Source: Sphaeroforma arctica JP610
Taxonomy: Eukaryota > Opisthokonta > Ichthyosporea > Ichthyophonida
Reading direction: 5' to 3'
DNA: 26,124 nt
Assembly: GCF_001186125.1 (NCBI RefSeq)
Contig: NW_014040144.1
Span: 7,785 to 33,908 of the forward strand
Both the position numbers and the translations under genes were made by a program. The notes below the pieces were generated by a model. It made no database searches, was not told the origin of the DNA, and saw only the letters and a list, made by a program, of their open reading frames with translations. This document shows, in pieces, positions 1 through 9,337 of this stretch (positions within the stretch are counted from its first letter, which is position 1; the number at the start of each line of letters is the position of its first letter).

Positions 1-949
1 GCTCGTATTCTTGGAGGTGTTGTGACCAAAGTATTTCGTCCAATTACCGATTCTCTTATTTGTTTTTCAATTGGCCCAGAGTGTTCTCTGAAAGGGCGCC
101 TGGCAGCTGTATTGGTTACACCTCTTTAAGCATAGTGAAATAAGAATTCTTAGATGGTAGTATGTCTCAACTATTTACTAGATATTGTAGACTGGTATGT
201 ATTACGTTTCATCTGGGACTGGAAGTATTCATAGACAATCGAATCGTGTGAGGATCAGATATTCTGAAAATGAAATTAAAAATCCCCTTTCACTAAACAC
301 TACATAGGCTTGCAGTCTTGTACTAACGGGCACAGTTATCGGTTGACACTGGACCGCTTGTAGTTAGACTTCAAGACTTGGTTTCAAGGACTTGTAGTTG
401 GCAGTCTGGCGTCTGCACTGTGCGCTGTGCACACAAAGAATACTAAGTTTTAGTTTGAGTTTTCAGTTTTGACAGCTCATAAATTTCATGACACTGAAAT
501 AGCTGTGTAGATTAGATTTGCTATAGATTAAAAACGCTCCTCTGATAGGCTACCTTTCATATTAGATTTCAAATTTTCAATTCACCCTCTGGGTGGCTCT
601 TACAGTGGTGGCATTATTCTCAAAATCACGTTTCTGTAACAGGATTCCATACATTGTGGCTCTGATTCGTGCTGGTGCACAACATAGTCTTCTCCTCCTG
701 AGTATTTAACATGTATGTCAGTAAAGTTTACTCCGATCGCAGTTTCAATTTTAATCCTCCATCCCCGTATTTTTAAATTTTCGTCCCAGTCACTAATCAC
801 TATCACATCCATGATCAGGGTCAGATCAGTGGATCACATCTGACATCTGTAGCAAAAGTAAGCATGTACTGTAACCTTAATTGCCCATGTCTGTTGTGCA
901 CATAGCAGTGACCAACCCCGTCAATTAGTGAGCAGTAGCCTTACCCACA
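1..949. other. Left flank without a recognisable gene
   Basis: I see no convincing gene in this stretch. The longest open frame is about 70 codons on the minus strand at 600-812; it resembles no family I know and has no visible partner exons. Positions 300-430 carry loosely repeated CAGTCT/CTTGTAG/ACTTCAAG words, as in decayed repetitive DNA. The right part (820-949) follows the last recognisable integrase sequence of the neighbouring retroelement and could hold its untranslated end, but I could not find a matching LTR pair. Confidence 0.5.
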
Positions 950-1985
950 CCAGAATATCGATAACAAATAGGGCTCCAGACTTTGTTCACCAGTTACATC
1001 CTCTAATCGCTCCTTAAGCTGATACACATGCAATCTATGCACCTTGCCATCAATCCGAACCTTATACATACCCTGCGATTCACGCATCACCACAACACCA
1101 AAGCCATATAAGAATTCTCCATTCTATTGCCTTCACGCGTCTCTAAGCGTCATACCAACTGGCCTGGTTCCCATACTGGAGCCACTCGCTTACGTTTATC
1201 GACCGCCCTCAACTGTGAACCCTTAGCAACCTCATTCCTAATATCAACAGCTCGATCACGTACCGCTGCTTCACTCAATACTTTCAACCTCAAAACATAC
1301 AATAAATTCGCCTGAAGTACCATGTCAACTTGCGCTGTATATTGCCGTCCTATCACATGAGAATAAGAACTAACACCCGTAGTAGAATTGACCGTCGCAT
1401 TATAAGCTAACACAATAGAATATATGTATGCAGGCCATAACCGCTCTTCACCCACTGGAAGACTTTGCTATCCAATCAACAATCGTGCGCAGCACACACT
1501 CAGCACGTCCATTGCCCTGATGCCGATTAACAGACACATAATGGCACTCTGCACTCCTCTCCGCCCAAAATTCTTGCATTTCATCGGAGACAAAAGGGCC
1601 ACCCTGATCTAATGCCACACGCTTTGGTGTACCCCAGGGGAGAACCTGCTGCTGCGGAAACTCCAACACACCCTTGGAGTTTTTCTCATGAGCCATATAT
1701 GGCCTACACTATATCATTCGAGAGAAATGATCAATAGCCCTCCTTCAAAACCATGTGCAGCTTTTACCAATGACAAGTGATCCATACCAATACACATCCC
1801 CACACTAGCCGGTCTATCAGGCTGCATAAACAACCCAGTATCACCTCTCAACTTAGTCACCTGCTGATACGCGACATACCCCTTCAAAACCGCAGCCACC
1901 TGCGACTTCTGTACCTCATCTCCATATTTCTGCTGCAAGAAGGCAAACGTACGATCAACACCAGCATGCGCAAGTGTCTAGCTGT
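950..1985 (-). pseudogene. Integrase, zinc-binding to C-terminal region, broken
   Basis: The N-terminal part (LAHAGVDRTFAFLQQKYG, near 1930-1970) matches the 'G-H-x-G-x-x-x-T' zinc-domain block, but the following Cys pair is lost. The core shows GMDHLSL around the first Asp, DQGGPFVSDEMQEF with the second Asp, and GNGRAECV with the Glu. A frameshift near 1720 splits IDHFSRMI from the preceding sequence. Beyond 1150 a third frame continues to about 1000 with a GPY/F-like tail (SQGMYKVRIDGKVHRLHVYQ). Breaks at about 1720, 1450 and 1145 make it non-functional. Confidence 0.8.
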
Positions 1986-2155
1986 AGTCCTGCAACGGAC
2001 GAATTAAATCTGACCACACATTCAATCCCACACAATCAATTTGTGCTGACGCGGTCTCTTCTGGATCCCACACACGCAACACACCCCTGTCAGCAACCGC
2101 AGGAATCTGCTGCTGCAACAGACGCAGTCGAACCCAAAAGTCAGAGTCTTCACTC

Positions 2156-2810
2156 TCAGCAGCAGTACGTTAAAAAAACCACCAAGCATTCCCTCAATGC
2201 AATCATCTGTGCCTTACGATACTCTACATTCTTATGCACAGCTCTCATCGACAAATCTACATCAACATCCACTTCCGGCAACCCCATCTGTGCACAAGCC
2301 ACAAACTTCACATTCCCAACCGCTATGGGAATCATAATCGGATCGAACCACCATGGCATACGACTGAGACCATCCACAACCTCATTTTGTGCTCCCTCGA
2401 TATGAACCACATCCATATCAAAAGAACGAATATACATAACATTACGATATCGTTGCTTCCCTACAGGATCGATAGAGAACTCAAATTGCCGCAAAACACC
2501 CAATAAGGGTTCATGATCCATCTCAGCCCGCACACACAAAATGATCTTCGAATCCAAGGCTCTAATTTTTTGAACCCATAGGCCAAAGCAATCGATTCAC
2601 GATCAGTCGGAGATAGATTTGCAGGAAAATCTATCTTAGAACTAACAAAGCCAACTGGCAGTCACCGCCCATCTCTCAATACATAAAGAGACGCACCTAC
2701 TTCCAAATCATATGCATCAGTTTGCATTCTCAACTGCTCATCCTGAGCCGGCTCGGCTAACACCACTTGCGCCTTTAACAACCCACGCACCGCCAAGAAA
2801 GCATGCCCTG
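2156..2810 (-). pseudogene. RNase H domain with in-frame stop
   Basis: The domain begins near 2730 with QTDAYDLEVGASLY, matching the first catalytic Asp block of gypsy RNase H (usually 'x-T-D-A-S-x-x-x-x-G'). A TGA at 2662-2664 interrupts it. The frame resumes with PTDRESIALAYGF, the catalytic-Glu helix, and shifts again before MDHEPLLGVL ('T-D-H-x-P-L') and NEVVDGLSRMP ('N-x-V-A-D-x-L-S-R'), which closes the domain near 2350. This would remove the RNA strand from the hybrid during reverse transcription. It is clearly inactive as it stands. Confidence 0.85.
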
Positions 2811-3129
2811 AGGCTCGCCCTGGCAGAAACGCACCCTTTGCTCAACAAGATCATCTATTAGGCGCCAATATCCTGGAAACCCCAGGAACATACTTCGCCC
2901 ACCAGCCAAAACGTTGATACCATGACCGCACTTGAGCTTTCGTATTTGGTCTTGGCATCGCTAACAACGCCTGCAACTTGTCATCACTAATCATAGATCC
3001 CTGTGCTGTCTCCGAATGTCCTATAACAACAATAGGTTTGCCTTGATAAGCACAATTTCATTTCGCTAAACGCTGCTAGATGCCCTTCGTCTTAAATCGA
3101 CGTATTATCTCAACAATATCAACCCAATA

Positions 3130-3528
3130 TCAAGCCCGTATCATCAATATAAAAACAACTGTTGAAAACAAGGAGGCCTCTTTAAGACCAAAAGACATCC
3201 CTATATATTGAAACCGTTCGCCCCATGGTGTCAAGAACGCAGTAGCTCCTCTACTTTCCAGAGCTATCATCAACTGCTCAAAACCATCCCCTGTATCAAC
3301 ATTGGTCCTATACTTGAATCCACGTACTGACAACAAGAATTTATCCACTGTCGGAATAGGATATGTATTAGCCTCCAGCAGATAATTAGTCCTCAGATAA
3401 TTTATATACATTCGCCATTCCTTGGCTTCTTCATAACTAGGTGTACTCCCAGGGACCTTAGGTACCAATTTCGGCACCGTCAGCCAATCCGTATCCTGTA
3501 ACCTTTCAATCAAGCCAGGCTCGAACAA
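3130..3528 (-). pseudogene. Reverse transcriptase, N-terminal half
   Basis: The frame shows the gypsy RT series: WLTVPKLVPK, then EWRMYINY (the W-R-M-x-[IV]-D-Y region), YPIPTVDKFL, a 'D-x-x-[DS]-G' block (NVDTGDGFEQ) and FQYIGMSFGLKEA, which matches the usual 'F-x-x-x-P-F-G-L-x-x-A' block. The catalytic YIDD (minus strand, 3140-3151) is present but one base out of frame with the preceding domain, so a frameshift separates it from the fingers/palm part. The downstream thumb region (about 2880-3120) is scattered over frames with stops. Confidence 0.85.
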
Positions 3529-3557
3529 GGCATATACCTTCTGCCTTGTGATCTATA

Positions 3558-3941
3558 TTATACGCACATCATTTTCTTTATACACCTGCCCCACAGGCAC
3601 ACCACCATCCTTGATTTGTAACTGCAACATACGGTCACGAACTCGTCTGGACAGTGCGTAGCAGAATGCTCCTTCTTACTACATCCCTGACAAATCACCT
3701 CTTTCAAGACAGGACATTCTCTCACATAATGCCCGACTTCCTTACGAAAGTTGCACGGACCACGCAGCCCACTCATCGCGCTCGTACCCGCACCAGCTAC
3801 TTGACGAGCCGCAGCCGCTTGAAACTGCTTCTGCTTCGCCTCCATACACACCTGATGTCTACGGTTTGCTTGATCTTTCTCAGCCTGTTGCTCTTTTGTA
3901 TCCTCACGCATACACGTCAACTGTTCTACCACATCCGCCAA
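3558..3941 (-). pseudogene. gag C-terminal zinc-knuckle segment
   Basis: A Gln/Lys-rich coiled-coil-like start is followed by two adjacent knuckles. The second is canonical C-x2-C-x4-H-x4-C (CQGCSKKEHSATHC). The first (CNFRKEVGHYVREC) has the spacing but Arg in place of the second Cys, so it is degenerate. CCHC knuckles bind RNA in retroelement nucleocapsids. The segment ends in a frame that does not run into the RT, and the short gap to the RT leaves no room for a full aspartic protease. Confidence 0.75.
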
Positions 3942-4069
3942 ACCACCACTTCAGCCTTACTACCATCAAACAAAGCTTCTAGCAGACTCACTGTACGAGC
4001 TGACAAATCTTTCAAATCCTCAAGCACTTTCTTCCGAGCATCAACATTATTCGCCAATACCAGCATAGA

Positions 4070-4701
4070 TTAACACCAATCATCATACCTAAGCAACGGA
4101 ACGAGCCACCTCAAACCATGCTGCTCTTCATTCAACGCGTTCTTCCGTATTTGTTTAACTATTGCCTCATACTGCTGCTTATGCTGCTTCAACAAATCCT
4201 TTGATGCAGCTCTCGCATCCTCGTCATCAGTCTCTAACTTACTATCTTCTGCCACCTCATCCTCAGACTCATCAAAATCCTCAAATGCATCATGTTCTTT
4301 CAATGCTTTCTTTGCCTCATTCACCGCAATCACATAACGCGCTCCATTATCCTTCAACTCTCTTCACGCCAAAAGCACTTTATCCGGCTTATTACGCCAC
4401 AGACCTATTGATTTTGCAAAATCAGCCTGCGATTCAACTATCTCAAACGAATCCTTGAACATAGAATACAGAGCTGCTGCCGCCATCTTCAAGTCTTTCG
4501 GCTTAATCCGCAACGACTGCACAAAGGCTTCAGGTTCTGATTGCGTCTCAGGAGTAACCTCCTGCAAAAGAAGCACACCAGTCCTCTTTCATACGCCTTC
4601 GTCTTCTGCGCCCTAGCCCATCGATCCATCAGCACCGTCACCGGCTCCCCTCTGACATGCTTCCACAATGGTTCATTTATTTCTTTCTCTACATACGCCA
4701 T
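4070..4701 (-). pseudogene. gag-like N-terminal region, broken
   Basis: This is the 5' part of the retroelement. A frame opens at 4701 (MAYVEKEINEPLWKH) and continues through frame breaks near 4580 and 4360 into an acidic stretch (DEDFDESEDEVAED-like, about 4250-4300) and then a Lys/Gln-rich segment. No family motif is diagnostic by itself. The call rests on its position directly upstream of the zinc knuckle and polymerase domains on the same strand. It would package the element RNA if intact; the breaks say it is not. Confidence 0.5.
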
Positions 4702-4821
4702 ATTCTACTAGCGTTTAGTTGTAATCTCAAATTCGTATACTCTACTTTTTTGAATTATAATTGTTGACCAGATGTTTATTCTAGCAGACTGAACATTAAG
4801 CTCAAAGTATCCTCGCTTATA

Positions 4822-4850
4822 TAGGGTTTAGGGTTTAGGGTTTAGGGTTT
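4822..4850 (+). repeat. Interstitial telomere-like tract (TTTAGGG)n
   Basis: Four consecutive TAGGG blocks spaced by TTT read as a perfect heptamer tract of the Arabidopsis-type telomere unit. It sits about 120 bp upstream of the first gag codon of the retroelement and about 70 bp before a tandem-repeat block. It is far too short to be a chromosome end and is flanked by ordinary sequence on both sides. It may be a telomere-repair scar, or telobox-like sequence at the edge of the element. Confidence 0.7.
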
Positions 4851-4919
4851 TTATAGACCCTACTCTTCTTATAGTACGTCATTACAAACCGTCACATCTA
4901 ACAGTGATTTACTATGTAA

Positions 4920-5411
4920 AGCGCTGCAAAATACGAACCACTAAACTATACTTAATTGAATCCTCCACCATTCATAACTCCGTTATCTCAGTAAAACACT
5001 CAGCAAAATACGAACCACTAAACTATACTTAATTGAATCCTCCACCATTCAGAACTCCGTTATCTCAGTAAAACACTCAGCAAAATACGAACCACTAAAC
5101 TATACTTAATTGAATCCTCCACCATTCAGAACTCCGTTACCTACTCTTTCAGTAAAACACTCAGCAAAATACGAATCACTAAACTATACTTAATTGAATC
5201 CTCCACCATTCAGAACTCCGTTATCTCAGTAAAACACTCAGCAAAATACGAACCACTAAACTATACTTAATTGAATCCTCCACCATTCAGAACTCCGTTA
5301 CCTACTCTTTCAGTAAAACACTCAGCAAAATACGAATCACTAAACTATACTTAATTGAATCCTCTACCATTCAGAACTCCGATATCTACTCTTTCAGTAA
5401 AACACTCAGCC
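4920..5411 (+). repeat. Tandem repeat with alternating 77/84-bp units
   Basis: The unit starts CAGCAAAATACGAACCACTA and ends in TCAGTAAAACACT. Starts fall at about 4923, 5001, 5078, 5162, 5239 and 5323, ending in a partial copy at 5407. The spacing runs about 78, 77, 84, 77, 84, 84 because some units carry a 7-base insertion (TACCTACTCTTTCAGT versus TATCTCAGT). Long and short units mostly alternate, which indicates a dimeric higher-order unit of 161 bp that was itself duplicated. There is no open frame through the array. Confidence 0.9.
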
Positions 5412-5597
5412 ACTCCTTTGGCTACAAATGGTTGAGTTTACATTTCTAATTTTATGATTTCCTATATCTACTACTATCTCAAATAGAGCCAAGTATACGA
5501 GTCCTATCAATTACTCCGGCTATACGAATCATCAAAGTGAATATAGAACACTCTGGATTTATTAGAAAGGAATTGTATTTAATCATATAGATACAGA

Positions 5598-6030
5598 TAA
5601 AATATGTATACTCGTCTCGTGTGTGCGCTAAGTCCAGCACCGCCATTGACTGTGTTAGGACAGTGCGGGCGGCGTCGGACAGACGGTACCCTTGGGCATT
5701 CTATACAAAGCCTGGGCCTGTCGTATTTTATTGTGAAGTTTTACCGTACTAAAACTAAAATAAATATAGGATATTCTTGTAGGAAGTGATGGGATGGATC
5801 TTCAAAAATGGTTGGCCAGATGAATAGACTGAGAGTCGGTGCTGTACTTCACGCTGTCTTGCCTGCTTATACACGCTGACAGAATGCCCGCTTCAGTCTT
5901 GGCCGAATAATGTTTATTTATATTATTATTCGATTGGTCTCCTCGGCCACGTTTATAGGTATAAATTTACAAGTGGTTTTTTGTGTCGTAAAATATAAAC
6001 ACTCGTGTGTGCGCTTAGTCCAGCACCAGC
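5598..6030 (+). repeat. Direct repeats about 390 bp apart
   Basis: The segment at 5598-5641 (AAAATATGTATACTCGTCTC, then GTGTGTGCGCTAAGTCCAGC) recurs at 5991-6030 with a few changes and a small deletion (AAAATATAAACACTCGTGTG, then TGCGCTTAGTCCAGCACC). The sequence between them is AT-rich with GC-rich islands and no recognisable gene. It could be a decayed tandem duplication, or the terminal direct repeats of a short non-autonomous element; no target-site duplication is evident. Confidence 0.55.
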
Positions 6031-6099
6031 CTTATGCTATACTATCCTTACTTCTTTAGCTAAAAGTGTGGTCTACAGTTACTATAAATATAACTTTAT

Positions 6100-8126
6100 T
6101 AAAATCACATCTGATATATCTTTACTTCTACTTTTAAGGGGACCTCTCCCTCTCCGAAAGATAGCCCATAAGCCATTGGAGGAGGCTATTACAAAGTTAG
6201 TACCCTATCTCCCCCGCATATGCGTAGATCCCGGTACTGTAACTTAAATCCACGACCCAAGTTTCCCCGGTCGATCACAATGGACTGCTAGAGAATTCCG
6301 TACTCGTGTAAGATAGAGACGCTCACACTCAGATGATTTCCCCCTCCTTTATGAACCACCCCCTAGATTTGTATTGTTATACTCTCCTCATATGACTTTC
6401 CTCTCGGAACATGATAGATGGACTCCCCCCCCTTTGACTGGGTGTGGATATGAGCTCTTTTGGGAGATACTCCATACTCCCCCTCTCGTATATTGGGCTA
6501 TGGCTATCAGCCGTTTATGATTGGGTATCGACTGGCTATCATATTGATGATCCCTTCTTTTGATCCTTATTTTGATATATACCACTGAATTGTATTTAGA
6601 TGGACAAAAGTATGGATGCTATCTTGCCCAGAAGGATGCGGTGATAACTTTTAAGAGGTAAAATTGACCATGTCTATTCATTGGTTGATAGGATATCTGT
6701 CGGTATGATATCCAATACATAGATGACGACTTCCAACGGTGACTGAGAACCTATGACACTGTCCTATTCTTAGGTTTTTAGATACATATGTACCAGTCTT
6801 CTTTTCCAGGCTATTTGTTTACATATACTTTGATTTCTACACTATAGAGATATAGGGTAGACAGTAAACCAGTCTTCGACTATCCCCACTTATCCGATTT
6901 TAGGGGATCACCCATCCCCCTGACGAGGAGCACCTTCACTACCCTTGTAACACAACTATCCCTCATGAGTCACTATTTTATCTTTCCGCACCGTAGAGTA
7001 GGAATTGGACCCATAATCTCCGAACTCTCACCCAAAGGAAATGAATCTCATCTTATATCGTTATATATTTCATATATAAAGATTGGGAAGTCATCCCGCA
7101 TTAAAGGTAAAATCAGGCTGTCTATCCGAATTCATGGCTCCTTAAAAGAAAATGATAGGAAAGCTTCAAATACCTGCCTGCCTCAGCGATTACTCCAGAC
7201 GGGCTCCTCTATGGGAAGACCCTACTTCCCTCCCTCTCTAAATATAAAAGGCATATTTCTTGTTCTATAGAAGACTACTATAGTGGGGAGGGGGGCGGGT
7301 GGTTGAATGTATCAAACTAGTAAAAATATGTTTTAAAGTTATGTGTGGGCTGTGGTGATGCTCTTTATAAAGAATACTGTAGAATTTAGTAGTGAGTGGA
7401 AATGATTGAATTCGAGAGAATAAGAATTGAGTTGTCGAGAGATACTAGAAGTGAGGCAGACAAGAGAATAAAACGGTAGTCGTGAGTGTAGCTTTTGTAG
7501 GCTGGTCCGAATCCTACCCTACTGTAGGAGAGAGTGAATCGCTACCCCTGGGGTGAATAGACTGGTCTACACCATACGATTCTACTGGTCCCCATAATCA
7601 CATGAGCAAGAACCTGCACCTGAGTGTCTCAGATAGTAAAGTCCTCCCGCTCTCTGACGGGGAGCGAAGCAAAGATACTTCCCGTAGGCGTTATCAGGGG
7701 CGGGGGAGGGGGGGGAGTAAAACAACTTAGATGGGGAAGTATATACTACTCCGTAGGAGTCACTCTCTCTGAGAGGGGAGTGCAGATCTACAATGCTATC
7801 TCATCAAAGGTACCAAAGTTCCCCTCCAAGGAACACTTGGAACCCGTTGCTCTGTAGCTCATCTATAGTAAAACCTACCCCCTTGGTGCTCAAGCACCTA
7901 ACACCGGTAAATAATATTGCCGACCCCACCCTGACTGCCAATCTTGTCCTGCTACGATTGCATGGTGAGCCCACGTCACTGAAGCACCAGATGACAACAG
8001 AATACCTTTTCATGAACGGTACCTACCCGAGTTATCAACACTTCAATCCCTTGTGGTGGTCACAGAGAAGCTATTTTAGGAGCAGATGACAAAGCCGTAC
8101 CAAATAAAACGCGGCTGAGAAGCCGC
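6100..8126. other. Gene-free region with many short GC hairpins
   Basis: No frame here looks like a gene. Compact perfect hairpins and palindromes stand out: CGCATATGCG at 6215-6224, TCCTAC/GTAGGA at 7512-7529, ACCCCTGGGGT at 7544-7554, ACTCCGTAGGAGT at 7748-7760, CTCTCTGAGAG at 7765-7775 inside an outer CACTC/GAGTG pair, GGTGCTCAAGCACC at 7885-7898, and GCGGCTGAGAAGCCGC at 8111-8126 with a GAGA (GNRA-type) tetraloop. C-rich runs (6424-6432) and G-rich runs (7698-7714) occur between them. Origin unknown; a decayed organelle-DNA insertion or mobile element is possible. Confidence 0.4.
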
Positions 8127-8130
8127 AGGG

Positions 8131-8380
8131 ACTGAAAGCGTTTAATCATAGGGGTAATTTACTTTGTTAATATTCAGACATTCGGGCCTATTGATTATTT
8201 TGCATAGGGTCTCAAATGGGCAAAACCTTTTCCAGCCGGGAAAAAAAAGCGTCACGGACCTTTTTCAGTCGGATTTATATGCTTTAAGCCGAATTTTTTA
8301 GCGTCACCGACGTTTTTTGGCGACGGACAAAAAATCGGTGATAAAGTCGACAGGGACTTAGAAAAGCTTACGCTTTCAGT
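8131..8380. repeat. 250-bp segment bounded by 11-bp inverted repeats
   Basis: ACTGAAAGCGT at 8131-8141 and its exact reverse complement at 8370-8380 bound a 250-bp segment. Inside are two related blocks, AGCGTCACGGACC near 8270 and AGCGTCACCGACG near 8305, and a TCACCGA/TCGGTGA stem pair at about 8305-8341. A perfect GNRA-type hairpin lies just to the left, and CAGGGACT occurs next to both ends. It could be a small MITE-like element or a structured RNA gene. The terminal repeats are short and no target-site duplication is clear. Confidence 0.4.
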
Positions 8381-9107
8381 AAAAAAGCTATAAATAAGAT
8401 TACCTCTGAGACAATAGTAGCTTTCCAAAATCCCTCCAACCTACCCTCGTTACCTATATATCTATAGCCCTAGTACTATTTCACTATTAGGGTATTTTGA
8501 TTGTTTTCCCCTTCTCTACTTCTACAGACATTGTCCTCGAACCACGCTAGTATTTAGATATTTTTATTTACATTCGTGTACACGACTGCTCATCATTCTT
8601 GTTCTAGATAGAGATCCCTCTTGCCACTACTTATCCTGCACTCCAACCCTTTCTCAAGTGCTAGCTGAAGATAACATTTTATACCTTCATACTGACTAGT
8701 CATAATCTTCTGTGCACACTAACCCCAACCACACCCCTGTTAGATTTTTTTCTATACTTCGTGTTCCTCTCCAAAGGTAGACAGATTGATACCCTCGTAG
8801 GGTAGATTTTTGCCGAATAGAATAGTGGTAGGCGATATCTCCCGAGGGTTCTCTGACGACACTCGGTGCACCTGGGTGGCCGAGAGGGATGTAACACAGA
8901 ATACCTACTTGTCCATGAATTCTACTTGTAATTTAAGGTAAGATAGGCAGATAAGACATATTTTTTCGGGTAAGTCTATGCGTCAGGGGAGAGAGTGCTC
9001 ATTCCCGGGTATGATGTCCGAGCGTATCGCATATCCACACTCCATCTAGCTAACCCATATATATATGTATATATATATATCTATACTATATACACTCTAC
9101 AAGCGCC
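8381..9107. other. 3' flank of bioDA, no gene seen
   Basis: Mixed AT-rich sequence with no recognisable gene. It contains a short TA microsatellite at 9057-9091 immediately past the bioDA stop codon on the minus strand. I see no canonical AATAAA close to the stop on the bioDA strand. Short minus-strand frames (8700-8897) match nothing I know. Confidence 0.5.
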
Positions 9108-9337
9108 TCACTCGCTCTCAAGGATACGGTTGAGTGTCTTGAGCCATTCGGTGCACTTGTCCTTGGGCGTCACAGGTGCACACATAAGATACACCACATT
9201 GCCCAAAGGTCTGGCAAATACCCCCTCTTGTCGCAGCTTCGTCACCACACGCTTGCCAGCGGTCGACGAGTACCCTACTTCGTTCGACTTGAGCGCCACT
9301 ACACACACTGTGCCTAGACTGAAAGCGTGATGTACGG
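9108..9337 (-). CDS. bioDA: bioDA exon 13: C-terminal domain and stop
   Basis: It encodes HHAFSLGTVCVVALKSNEVG, then FARPLGNVVYLMCAPVT, the BioA C-terminal motif whose Arg binds the substrate carboxylate, and stops with TGA at 9108-9110. Of two CAGs, the one giving TTTGCAG|CCGTAC at 9337 keeps phase with exon 12; the nearer one (CTTTCAG) does not. Confidence 0.92.

Larger units (their letters stand above)
950..4701 (-). mobile_element. Degenerate Ty3/gypsy-type retroelement
   Basis: Read on the minus strand, the order is gag-like protein, CCHC zinc knuckle, reverse transcriptase, RNase H, integrase. RNase H before integrase is the Ty3/gypsy (Metaviridae) order. Each domain is recognisable, but the frames are broken by stops and frameshifts throughout, so the element is dead. 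Only about 120 bp separates the zinc-knuckle segment from the RT start, and I find no aspartic protease motif there, so the protease seems lost or diverged. No LTR pair, primer-binding site or target-site duplication could be recognised; the outer limits are the edges of recognisable protein, not true ends. Confidence 0.85.

Noticed and set aside
700-5600. Search for an LTR pair around the gypsy element
   Set aside because: No long direct repeat was seen between the two flanks; the 4920-5411 array has no counterpart at the other end.
7504-7530. GGTCCGAATCC resembling a tRNA B-box
   Set aside because: The flanking five-base arms do not pair as a T-stem and no A-box or acceptor stem is found upstream.
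9318-9331. Third occurrence of ACTGAAAGCGT near the 8131-8380 element
   Set aside because: It is coding sequence of bioDA exon 13 (antisense of HHAFS), so the match is most likely coincidence.
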